A stretch of DNA of 64,000 nt. Source: Maylandia zebra (Eukaryota > Chordata > Actinopteri > Cichliformes > Cichlidae). The stretch is from NCBI RefSeq assembly GCF_041146795.1, contig NC_135175.1:21716575-21780574 (forward strand). The letters are read 5' to 3'. Below, one piece after another: positions 27,101-39,100 of the stretch. The notes below the pieces were generated by a model. That model was given only the letters and a program-made list of their open reading frames with translations, was not told the origin of the DNA and ran no database searches. Positions within the stretch are counted from its first letter, which is position 1, and each line of letters begins with the position of its first letter. The position numbers were made by a program, and so were the translations under genes.

Positions 27101-30100
27101 TTTTACTCTTTAATTCCATTAACCCTTTACAGCTGATCGGAGCGGGCACGCTCTGTTTTGCGTAACTATTTTTAAATCCCAGTAGCACTGCAACCACGTA
27201 AGCTAGCGCAAAAATTTTTTTTGCATATGAAACCGGAGGAGTTGTACTTACATCTTATGCCATCAGCTTGTCCTAGGTCACGGTTTCCTTCCACATAAAG
27301 CTTTGCAAAAACTGCATAAAAAGCGCTTGCAGGAACAAAAACATAATATTCCAGAAACACGCTGTGCCGGTCCGATCAGCTGTTCATAACACTTCCTACG
27401 TTGGAATAGACGTCAGCGCGAACTTTTGCATTTCCGCCATTACCTGCCCGAAACCGGAAGTGACGTCATTTTCCCGGAAATGTAGTCTTTTTTACTATCA
27501 GGCCCTCAGAGCCTATACTCGTCTTTTTAAAAGTTATCTTTGACTTTATGACTTTCTGTGTCGTTTTTGGGATGCTTAGGACTCATATTGCACTGCTGGA
27601 AATAGTTTATTTTGATGCATATGCTGCTTTTTTGCAAATTTGCAGTATAATATTTATTTTCGTTTTTCCTGCAGTGTATAAAAATTGGTGTATTTCAAAA
27701 ATAAAACTATGAAGACACTCAAAATAAATTTCCTGTGGTGGGAAACTATTTTGTGCAACTTTTTTGTATTTACAGTTTTGAGGGATAAGCCTCTTAAATT
27801 TCTCTAACTAGAAATATATGTTAAAAAAGCAAAAACGATTTTCAATTTTTTTTGTAGTTTATTGCACTTTTTTGCAATTTATGTAATTACTATGCACTTA
27901 ATGAATACATATTATTAAAATCTGGGCTATAATGGTTGTATTGATGTATAGCAACTTGAAATGCTCCCAAAAATGGCTCCACAGCAGGTAAAAATATAAT
28001 ATAAGCTCTGGCGGACTTGGTTCTATGGTAGGTCTTAAAGGGTTAATTTCACTGTTAATTTTTCACAGTTTTTATTATTTTTCTAGTCTGATTTCTTCTG
28101 GCCCCTCCCTTCTTTGTTCTTAGTTAAAAGCATACCTGGATAGAAAAAACACACAACAAATAAGAGTCATGGATTGGCCTCCCCAGAGCCTATACGTCAA
28201 CATTATTGAAGCACTGTGGGATGATATTGAGAGAGGCAGCAAACATCCAAACAAGAGCTTTAAATGTCCTTCAAGAAGCCTGGAGAACTATTCCTGAAAA
28301 CTACTTCAAGAAATTATATCAAAACTTGACTAAGAGAGTTCAGGCTGTGTTGAAGAATAAATGAGGTCGTACCAAATATTGATTTTTAAGCCCATTAGAA
28401 ATGTATAAACTCTTATTTTTGCCTCATATAATATATTTCCATATATGCTGACATGTGAATAATGAAATTGCTGGACTAATCACGTTTTCCTAGCAGAACA
28501 AAAAGAAAGGAGGTTTGGCTCAAGACTTGTGCACAGCATTGTCTTTCAAGCGTCTTACAGACACCGTCCGTCAGATTGACAAAATCCTTTCCTGATGCTT
28601 GGTGGGCTTTTTATATATCTATCTATCTCTCTATCTATATATATCTATATAGAGATAGAGATAGTATTCCGTATTGGAGTATTCCATTCCAATAGTTTCC
28701 GGTATTATGTACATTTATGGCAGTTTAGAAACTAAACCAACACATTTTGGACAGCTTATCGTTCCCTTCAGTCACCTTGTGCCTCTCTGAAGTCGTTTCC
28801 TCGTGTATCTTTGCGTGTCTGTGGAATGATAATTGGCGAATCCTCTTAAAGCAGCAATGTTTATGATGAGACATAAACAAACAGCGAGGAGCAGAGAGGG
28901 TTTCCGGCCGTCACGGTGCTGCTTTCCTCTGCGAGTTGTTGGGGTAAACCCTTACGTTTTTTCTTCCGCACCGATGTGATGACAGCGTTAGTGTAACACC
29001 GTTACCTCATGCAGACATGCAGGCTCCTCCAGATTCCTGCTCCCATTGGCAATGACTACGAATAGAAAACAAAGATTTGTCGGGCCATCGTCAGTGTTGA
29101 AGGATAATGTTGTCTTTGTGCTGTAGAACAAAATCCGCAGCAAATCCAGCAACGTGGATATAAAACATGTATCATCATAATGCTTTTTGTCACCTCAATT
29201 CCTGGTCCAGCTTATCGTTTTCATTTATTAGGCAGGCCAAATCCCACAGACAACTATGAATCATTTTAACTTTCCACTTCCATAACTCCCCTCTGTTGTT
29301 ATTTTTCCTCTCAACAGGATTTAAGAGTCAAGCTGGAGCATGAGAGAGAAAAACGGTATGTTTGAACCTCTGTATTGTTTTTTCTGCTCTTCTGTCCAAG
29401 CCTTTACTCTGTGCTTCGGATCTTTTTTGTGTGTTATGCTTTGCCATGCCTGGGACTTTGTGTCTAGAGGAAATCACAGTTACATGCCAGAGGAGCATAA
29501 AGAGAGGGAAAATTTCTACTTTGACATTTAGCCGAGGCCTTATGTTTCAGGCTCGGATGGGCTGTTTAAGAGGGAGGAGAGGGGGGAAAAAAGAGAAGAG
29601 GGTCAGAGAGAGAGGGAGATCAAAAAGATGCAGCGAGAGCCAAACGTTTGAGTACAATGCGCAGACTTCTAGGCACACCCCAAATTAATGCTTCATCTTG
29701 CGCGTTTTCTCCTGCTTTCCCTCCACATTTTTCAGTCACGAGACATTTGTACTCGCTCACACGGCCAGCTTTTCACTTACTCAAGAGGCAGAGCTGGTTA
29801 CTCAAACTGTTTGGAGACAGTCTAGCAAGCAGTTTTTTGTTTTTTTTGCCTCATAGTTTGTTTACCCAATGGGATGTTTAAAAAAGAGAGAGAGAGAATT
29901 TCTGACACTTAACTTGGTGTTGGTCTTCATTTTGTCCGCACTGGGATCCCAGCTCTGTCATGCCACGCACGGATGCTAAGTTGGGTCTCGCAGCTCTGGA
30001 GGAGGTCCACTGGTTCCACTGGCAGACTCTGGCACTCTAAAACAGGGGTCCCCAATCCCAGTCCACGAGGGCTGGTGTCCCTGCAGGTTTTAGATGTGTT

Positions 30101-33100
30101 CTTGATCCATCACAGCTGATTTAAATGGATAAATTACCGTCTCAACTGTCTTGAAGTTCTCCAGAAGCCTGGTAATGAACTAATCATGTGATTCAGGTGT
30201 GTTGACATCTAAAACCTGCAGGGACACCGGCCCTCGTGGACTGGGATTGGGGACCCCTGGTCTAAAACTTTACTCAGGAGCCCGCAGAGACTGAACTGAA
30301 GTGACAAACACGATATGTTCTGTTAACACTGGAGGGAAACTGACCAGAACCTACTGCAATAATTGCCTCGATTCATCAGAATATAGACGAGGGGAACGGG
30401 CATCGGTTCAGCGATACTGTGATAAGAAAGCCACAGGCTCAGAGGAGTGGGAAAGAGAAGGAAAGCGGCGTGCTCGGCCAGCAGAGCACTGCTTCACACT
30501 GGGCCTTTTCACTTTTTCACAGCCCTAATTGGCTACTGCTGAGGAAGAGACGAGTTTTTCATGTTCCTGTCTCTGTGTTTCTGCGCCCCCCCCTCCGCCT
30601 CGTCTCGCAGTCTTCCCTTTCTCACGAGCTCCCTTCACTCCACACTGCTCTCTCAGAAAAGACAGCCAACAGCTCACTTTAGAAGATGCCATTCATAGAC
30701 TTGAAAGGAAAATCTCTTTTTTATTTAATGATTTTTTTCTTTCATCCGCTTTGTCGATTCACACCCTCGTCGACCTCTTTCCAGAACAGAAAAGGATCGA
30801 AATCACATTAAAACCTGTGTAACTTAAATATTTATTTAACGCAGCTTTAATCAATATTTCTGTATATTAACAGGGGATCGGGTAACTCGAGGTATGCGAC
30901 AGTGAAAAGGGTCACTCAGAGAGACAAACCCTCTGAGAATTATTAACAGGCTACAGTCAACACCAGCTCTGCAGAGCGTTGCAGGATCTTTCAGCTCACT
31001 GTTTTGGTTTTCCACATCAGGTGGTCTTAAAAGCATGACTCGATGAAAGCTAATGTTGCGTTTATGACTAATAGCTGTGGGTTTTTTATTTAAATAAAAT
31101 AAAAAAGCAGTTTTGCGATAGTGAACTGATTATTTAAAGTAGGGATGTCAAAGTCATTTTACATTGTAATTCATGTACATCCTACTTTGATTTTAAGAGG
31201 GCGGGATCAATGAAACAAAGTGATAAATGTGTGATAAAACTGTCTCTGGAGTCACTGTAGAAAAAAAAAAATATAAAAGCTGTAAATATTTTTTTTTCAT
31301 TTAATTGCTACTTAATTATTGTGGTGTAATATGAATTGCAGTAGGAGATTTGTATTATAAGAGTAGGTGTAAAACTGTTAAAAGTTCTTATATTCCAGAA
31401 GGACGGATTGAAGTCTCTTTTTGGAACAATTGTGGCCCTCGGGCCTCATGTTGAATACCCCTGGTTTAGAGTTAGCAAAACCTTTTTTTCCTTAGTTTAA
31501 GCCTCTAAACGGGGCTTAAACTGCAAATACTCTCAGCTAAGTAAGAAAGCAAAGCCTAAAAAAAAATATAACCCTCATAAAAAATTCAGTGAATGGAAAC
31601 TGAACTGCATTTCTTCGATCTCGATCTAAAATCTCTTTCAGCACAGACCCTACGAGCCGGCTTATTAGATTAGAAGAAGAAAGAAAATAATCTGAACTTC
31701 CTTTCATACTCGAGCAGCTACTATCAAGACGATCTGACTGCACAGATCTAATCCCAGGCTGTGCGGTGAATAGCATTATATTTGAGGGTCCTCTACCCAA
31801 CTCGAGGTATCAGGAGTCCCTGAGTCAGGATGATCGTGTTGTCCGTCCACAGTGGAATCGGATCCGATGGTCTCTCTCTCTCTTTTCATTGGCAAGCACT
31901 GAAGGTTTGGGGCAGGAAATAAGAGCTGTAGAGCGACTCGCTCTCCCCCCTACCTCAAGGTCTACAGCCAGAGAGAGAGAGCGGGAACAGAGCCAAACCT
32001 TTTTTTTTCCTCTTAGTGTTTATATTATTGTGATTTTTTTTTTTTTTTTTTTTTTTTTTTCTCTTCTCCACGAGACAAAAGGGAAAGAGAGTGCGCTGGG
32101 ACGTGTGAAAGCATTCTTCCAACTCTGCAAACCTCTGCGACTGAGTGTGTCCGCATGCAGAGGAAGAAAAGCCATATCTTTTGGAGCCGCATCCTTGTAC
32201 AAGCCCCCCAAACCCCCGTCCCCACATCCCTCCAGCTCTTTATCGCACACATCATCACCAAATCTAAACAGAGACGAGGAGTGTTTAGCTGTGCCGCCGC
32301 TTGCCTCTGATCTGCAGCCTCCCCCCTTTTCCCAGAATCCATCCAAATGAGGGAACCAATGAGCGGTCATTAAGATAGGCAAAGCTTTGGCCTCTGATGA
32401 GGAAGTGATGGGATAAAAACAAGTCCCTTTTATCAGGATACTATAAAGAGATAGTAGCGCTGCAGATTCTTCAGAAGCAGAGAGTGAGGTGGGGGTAGAT
32501 GGTGGTGTTGGGGGGAGGACAGGACAGGAGTCTCTCTGCTTCTCTCTCTGCTTTATTTTCTCAGGCTGCCTCCCCCTTTATTTTCTCTCACAGACGTCTG
32601 TAAATATCTCCATGTCTCTGTATCTTTCACTCTGTCACTCTTTAAAAGACGAGGGAAAGACACACATCCTGCTGCTTTTGCTGCCGCTCCAGATTTTCCC
32701 CCCCTTTCCTCTCAGGAAGTTTCCCATCTGCCTTTGTGCTGGCTTAGCGGAGAGGCCCAATGGTGTTGAAACAGTGGCCGATGCACACACTGATTGGGAA
32801 GCACACTCATGCATGTAAAGTTTTACAAACACACATGCGTCTCATATACACACTCACAACAAGACTTTTGCTGATAAGGTCGGTCTCGGACGGGAATACA
32901 CGTAAGCATACAGTAGATAAGCACAGACATGCAAGTGGAGAGTATGTCTGCACTTTCTGTTTTCACTGCACTGATTAATGCCCTCTTAGCATCTCGGTGG
33001 CTCGGCTCACTCCTCTCCTCGACCCTGCTGACCCCCCGTCCGTTTATCTTCTGTTTCCCGCTGCTGTAAAGTAAATGAAAACGGGTTCTTAGAGATTTAT

Positions 33101-36100
33101 CAGGTGCAAGCTAATGCTACAAACCAGTAGCCAGCAGGCTGTCAGCTCAGCTGCAGCCAGACACAACATGACCGTCTTTCTCCCACCTCTGACCCGGCTG
33201 GCCTTCTCCGTCCTTTTTCCAGAATCATCCTGTTTCAGAGGCCGCTGAAGATCAAAGAGCTGCTGCAGAAAGTGACCGAGGCCTTTGGCCAGCAGATGGA
33301 CATGTTCTTCATGGAGAAAGAGGTAAGAGAATGACTCGTGTAGCTGGCGTGTTACAGTTTTATCTGTTGTTTTTCGTGACAATCCTTCAGTATGCACTGC
33401 AGTACGCGTGTCCTCGAAGTGGCGTTACGTTTGTTTTCTCAAGCTGTCAAGATCCAAGAAAAGCTTTGTTTATTTACATGTTTTTTGTTTTTTATTGTGA
33501 AACCCTTGATGTCATACATGTGCTGCTGCATTCACGTGCTCTTGTTGCTGAACAATAGAGAATTGAAGCTCATGTGCTGTGTGCTTTCTTGTCCTATCAG
33601 CTGCTGCTGCCCCTGAAGACGCAGGAGGACCTGGATCAGGCGGTGCTGACGCTGGGCTGCAGTTCGGGGACCAATGGGCTGCTCAGGATACTGCTAAAGA
33701 CTCCTAAAAACAACCATGTGAGTTTTTAAGATGCTCACTTTTGTGCAGTTAGTGAATGAAGTCATCCTTTTTAGTTTTTTGTTTTTTTTGCAAAATGAGG
33801 AAACAAATTGCTTCCACACACGGTGATGTAACTGAACAATGAGGTAATGCTGTCCTCCCTTCCTCTGCTGAGCCGATTCCCTTTTTTCACTCTCTCCTAC
33901 TTCCTGTGTTTCCAGTACCTACAGGTGAACAGCAGGGACAAACAGAGCGAGATGAAGTCATCGAGGTCACTGGGAGATTTGAAGGGCTCCTTGCTAAAGG
34001 GCTCAGAGAGGGTGCGCAAACACTCAACAGGTGAGCTTCCATGTTTTAAAAAAAGTGTTTTTATGCTGTTTTTATTAGTTGTTAAATGTGAGAGGAGGCA
34101 GAAAAGCACTCTGCTGATGCAAAGGTTTCTCAGTCATGTGCTAAAGCCTCAAGGATGACGTATCAGTGTCACCTGACGATGCAGACGCCCGTCAAAGTCG
34201 CAGGAATGTTAATGGAAAAGATGGGGCGCATGCTTTATCGGAGTAGAAAATGCAAACCGGAGGTGAAAGCAGCCAAGGACTTGTCATGTCAAAGCAAGGA
34301 CAAACTCCTGCACTCATGCTAAGCAACTGTCTGGCCGCTGTCTTTGGCCTGTTAGCTTTTTGTCATGTTAACTGTGACCATACTTGGATGTAATATGTAT
34401 AAATATATAGTAGCTTTAGTATTCAAAGCACATGCATGAGAGCAGTTTCTGTCTTCTCATCTAAAACTGTGCACAAAAAAAAAACCTTTTCTTGTCACGT
34501 CACACTTTGTAGTCCCCCCCCTCCTCGTCCCCAGGCATGTTTGGTTTATTTTAATATCAGCTCTGTCCAGAAAGGTCAGCGTCTCGGTCGTATCTCGGCC
34601 TCAGACACGCTCAGAATCAAACCGGTGCTCGCTCCTGCCATCACGTTTGCATCTTTGCATAGCAGCTGTGATCGCTCTTGCGAGCCTATCTTCGTCATGT
34701 GGCCGCAAGCGCATAAATCGTCCAGAATTATCGGCCCTCCATCAGTTTTTCTCCCTGCCAGCGAGGCACGAGTGCGAGACGAGGCGAGCGGGCCGAGATA
34801 GGAGCGCGGGGAGTAGCGGCAGATGAGAGGTGACGGGAGAACGGTCACGGTGTACGGCTGAGTGAAGACGAGATGTGAACCCGGGTACCTCGATGACGTA
34901 TGGGAGCAGACTGTGGCGTCAGGGGGAAAGAGGCAGAAAAGCTGAACAGTCGAGGCAAAGCGGTTGTAATTTGCAGCCTTCAGTCAAACAACAAGACTTT
35001 GATCGTATTTCCAACGCTTCTATTCGTCTTAGTGCCTTTTAGCCTCTCTGCGCTGTTTCAGTATTCCTGTCAGCCCAGTCTGCGATAGTTTCAGTAGATC
35101 TTTTTACCGTGACAAGGACGAGCGCTCAGTCTCCGCCGCAGCTCAGCCAGGAGAGCATTCGTCACAGTAATTGAGGTTAGAGGTGGCGGCAGTGTAGTTT
35201 AGTAAATCATTTCTCGCAGTCCTGGCACTGCTGAACTCGTACCCATGAATAACACTGTGACGCCGTTTTCTCCCCTCTGTCCCTCGTTCCCATCTCTTCA
35301 TCTTCCCGCACTCCCTCCACTTCTCAATTTCTCCTCTCGCTCTCATTTACCTCCCCGCTTCCACCTTTTGCATTACTCATCCGCTCAACTTTAATTGTTT
35401 CATTCCCCTCTCTTTTATTGGCCGCCCCTGGTGCTTCTTTTCGTCACTTTCAGGTTCCCTCCACACAGGTCGGACGTCCCCGCCGCCAGGCAGCGTCCCT
35501 GAGGAGCAGCAGCAGATCGCCCGCCAGGGCTCCTACACCAGCATCCACAGTGAAGGGGAGTTCATCCCAGAAAACCCAGACCAAAGTGTAAGAGTCCATC
35601 AGCCGAATAAATGCTTTATGCATTGTTGCTTCTTGAAAAAGTTTGAATAGACTTCAGAAAAAAGATCTTTTTGATGTCTTTGGCAGGTTGACATTTATTC
35701 AACCAAATGTAGTTAATTTATTGTAGTTAATGCACTGAAATGGCCAATATTGGCTGTTTTCATAGATTCTTTTCCCATATAATATTTTGAGTTCTTGACT
35801 GGAAGGCTGAACTCTTGGGCAGAACTGTGTTTTTGTCGAGATTTAATCGTCTGAACAGTCTTCGGTGATTCATTGTTTACTCTGCTCGTATACTGGATTG
35901 CCCTGTATTGTTAGCAGCAGCAGAAGTACTAGCACTAATTTGATTTTACAAGGCTATATAGCCACATATAACATTTCTGTGCAGTATTTAAAGAGGATGT
36001 CAGACATTATTCAAACCCCTTCAAATTCTTAAGACGTGAGACAGTAACAAGCACAACTCCACCCGCACTGCTTGGTATGCTCTCTCCTGTATGATTGCAT

Positions 36101-39100
36101 GCTCCGTGACCCTCAGTCTCCTTGTGTTATTGTATCTGTCAGATGTTGGATCCCTTTGGGAGTGCAGACAACTCGCTGTCGAGCAGCTGTCAGTCAATAG
36201 ATCAAGCACTGGACAGGTGAGTCATCATGGAGCGGGTGATTTATAGCCCTCGTCGTTGTGGATTTATACAGTGGCTACTCAAGAACGTGCACTGTTTTCA
36301 GCCGATATAGCTGATAGCAGGCTTGAATTCTTTCTTCTTCTTTAATTTTTTTTTGTTTGTTTTAAACCAGTGTGCTCAAAGTTTACTGCAGCTTTTTTTT
36401 TTCTCATGTGGTTTGTCATCCATGTGCATTACTAGAGTCACACATTTAAGAAAATGCATGACTAGTCATGCACATTGGGGAGTGTGTGTGATAAAGGTTA
36501 TTTTCTGTAGCAGCACTAAACATATTGTTACGATAAACACCTCATTTGTGGGTTATGTGTTGATGTCAGAGGCTTAAAAGTGTTCCCCAGATGTCTGCAG
36601 AAAGTCGGTAGATTCTTTAAGTTTCTGCTGTTCCCTAAACGTCTTAAGTTCAGGCTATCAGTAGGAGCTGCAATTTATTGATGTTGCCTAAATGGCTCAC
36701 ATGCTGGTGATTGGTGTGATCAGCTGTTAAGTAGATGGGACGAGGTTGTCAGCCACACATAAACTGACAGATACGGATTCCTTCATTAATCTGTAATATA
36801 TATATATGTGTACACGTCCTTGTGAGACATGGTTTGTATCACAGAGTGCTTGTGTACACACTTGGATGTGAGCGCCTGTGTTGCAACAGCCAGAGGCTTT
36901 TAGCAAAGTTTGTAAATGTGCTAAAGACCATCGTAGCTTCCCTGCGACCCTTCCTCCGCTTGTCTGTGTGGAAAAGGAATCGGGTCACTTTGCTGTTGCC
37001 ATAGCGACAGAACTCTTATCTGGACGCCTGGATTCCTCCGTTATCACGAGAGAGAGTGCGTGAGAGACAGACAGAAACAGAGACTGAGTGGGAGATGTGA
37101 GAGAGTGAGCAAGCAACATGCTGGAAAAACTGAGCCAGAAAATGAAAAGTGGCGAAAGAGTGAGAGTAGAGTGGGAAAGGCTGAGGAGAGAAAAGAGTGA
37201 ATTTGAATCAAAGGGAGAATAAAAGCGAGCAAGCGTGGAGCTGACAGAGAGAGAGCAGGACGGAAACAGTTCTACCTGCACGAGGCTTATCAGGGCTCCA
37301 GGCTGCAGAACAATGGCAGGAAACGAGTGCATGGAACTTTTCCCTGCGAACGGGCATGCGTGCCCCTTATCCAGGGGTCTCGTGGCCCCGCGCCGCCCTG
37401 CGGTCAACAGAGACGTCACTCTCTGTCGGTTCGTCGGGACGGGGCTTGTTGGAAATGTCCAGGGAGGGAGAGAGGTTGGATGCACATACAGACATTTAGT
37501 GACATATGTTATATTGCTGCTAGTTCAGTGGCGAGCAGTTTGACTTTGTGAGTCCACAAATCTTCCTAGAGCTCAACTTTTCAAATTTTGCCACTTTGTT
37601 GTTTTACATCAGCTGTGAGTGACAGGAAGATAGTTTGAATACTAAAGCCATTCCCTGCGTTTTGTGCCGCTTTGCAGTCGAGCCCCATTCTGATGTATCA
37701 GGCCAGCAGCTGTAGCCAGACTTTGTTTGAAGATAAGGGGAAATTAGCAACTAAAAGAGCAAAAAAATTTTCAACTTTCCCTTCATGCTTTCTGTCATTT
37801 CAGCCCTCCTTACTCACAGAACACCCGTGACAATAATTACCTGAACCTTAACTTCGAATACAAAGGTAAGAGGGGACAAATCTTGCAGCAGTTTCTCTCC
37901 AATTCTAAAAATGTCTTTTTCTCAGCCCCCAGCTGCCAAACAAAGAGAGGTGTAAAAAGCGTGTTCGTTATTTGGAGGCTTTGTCTGTTCTTACTTTTTG
38001 CTGTGGTTCTTATAGCTCCACATTCAGTTTTACAGGAGAGGCTCTTGCTTATCTAGAGTGTTTCCCCTTGAAGAGAATGCTAATGAAAGTGGAGATTATA
38101 TTATTTTAGGGCTGTATCTGTAAAATGAACAATGGGTTGTGGTGAATCTCGGCTGTGTTTCTTAAGTTTGATGAGGCGGTGAAGTAAGATAGTACTGCGT
38201 CTCTTCCTTTGCTATCTTCCATACACTCCCCCTGTACAGACCCCTTTATTCACTGCCTTTTTCTGTTTTACCTCATCCCATCTTAATAGATGTTGCTGCC
38301 CTGCCGCAGCATGATCACTTCCCCTCTCTTCTCAATGGCCCCCTGCTCATCTCGTCTCTGTCCCTGGGGTCCCGGTCTGTCCTCTTTTCCTTCAGAAGGC
38401 AGATCAAATGAAGCAGGATGAGAGATAAAGCCAAACTAGCCTCCGTGAACAGAGAAGCTGCATTGGCTCTCTCAATCTGGCCATTTCTCTTTCCCCTTTC
38501 AGCTCCCCCCATGCTGTAAATGAAAAAAAGAGAGTTCTGCACATTGTCTGTGCCGATGAGGGAACGTCATACTGTAGCTGCAGCAGAACTTGAAGACCCA
38601 CTTGGGTACACAAGCACGTGCTTGCACACACACGCACCACCCTCCCAGATGTAAAGCTGTGTGGCCCTTCTGCTGAGGGCTACAGTATTTGTTTACCATT
38701 CCCTGTGAGTAGATTTTTCCTCTCCATCCCACTCTGCCAAACACAAAAAATAACTCCGGTATCCATGGGATACAGCCACAAAAACAGCATGAGGGGAGGC
38801 AGTCATCTGACAGAACAGCTGCTTTCAATTCCAAGTGGCTCCGCTCCTCTCCGTTTATTGTGTGTTTGCTGTGTGAGGGGGGAGAGTGTCAGTGCTCTCA
38901 TGCGTCAGCCCCCCCACACCCCGCCTTTAGTTACTGCTCCACTGTTCAGAGCTAATGCTAAGCTAGCGCACGCAAGCTGCTTTCAGTTTCCGCATTGGCT
39001 GCAGGGAGGCGGCCCCGTTCAGCGTGCAAAGAGCCGCGTTCCATTCTGCTGCTTCACAGCTGGATTTGACACATCAGGGATGAGCAAAAATGGGAATGCA

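Larger units (their letters stand above)
25887..29317. other. MAP3K intron, mostly transposon
   Basis: It holds a Tc1-like element (about 26,292-28,540) with a piggyBac-like element inside it, then a TATC/TATA simple repeat (28,610-28,668). The parts 25,890-26,280 and 28,670-29,310 show nothing recognisable. Confidence 0.6.
29356..33222. other. MAP3K intron
   Basis: It contains a hairpin-forming hAT MITE (30,043-30,259), a worn hAT-like repeat (about 31,141-31,463) and a T23 run (about 32,034-32,060). Long open frames around 31,766-32,380 on both strands overlap each other, span homopolymers and match no protein I know. The GC-richer part 31,900-32,350 could be regulatory, but nothing specific is visible. 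Confidence 0.5.

Noticed and set aside
28610-28668. Repeated TATC units as a CRISPR-like or regulatory array
   Set aside because: It is a simple tandem repeat without spacers; CRISPR arrays are not expected in vertebrate DNA.
31766-32382. Open frames of 194 codons (+) and 120 codons (-) in a MAP3K intron
   Set aside because: They overlap on opposite strands, run through T23/A23 homopolymers and low-complexity sequence, and resemble no protein family.
36985-37485. 166-codon open frame on the minus strand
   Set aside because: It is explained by a purine-rich (GAGA) tract on the + strand, giving Ser/Leu-rich low-complexity translation without family similarity.
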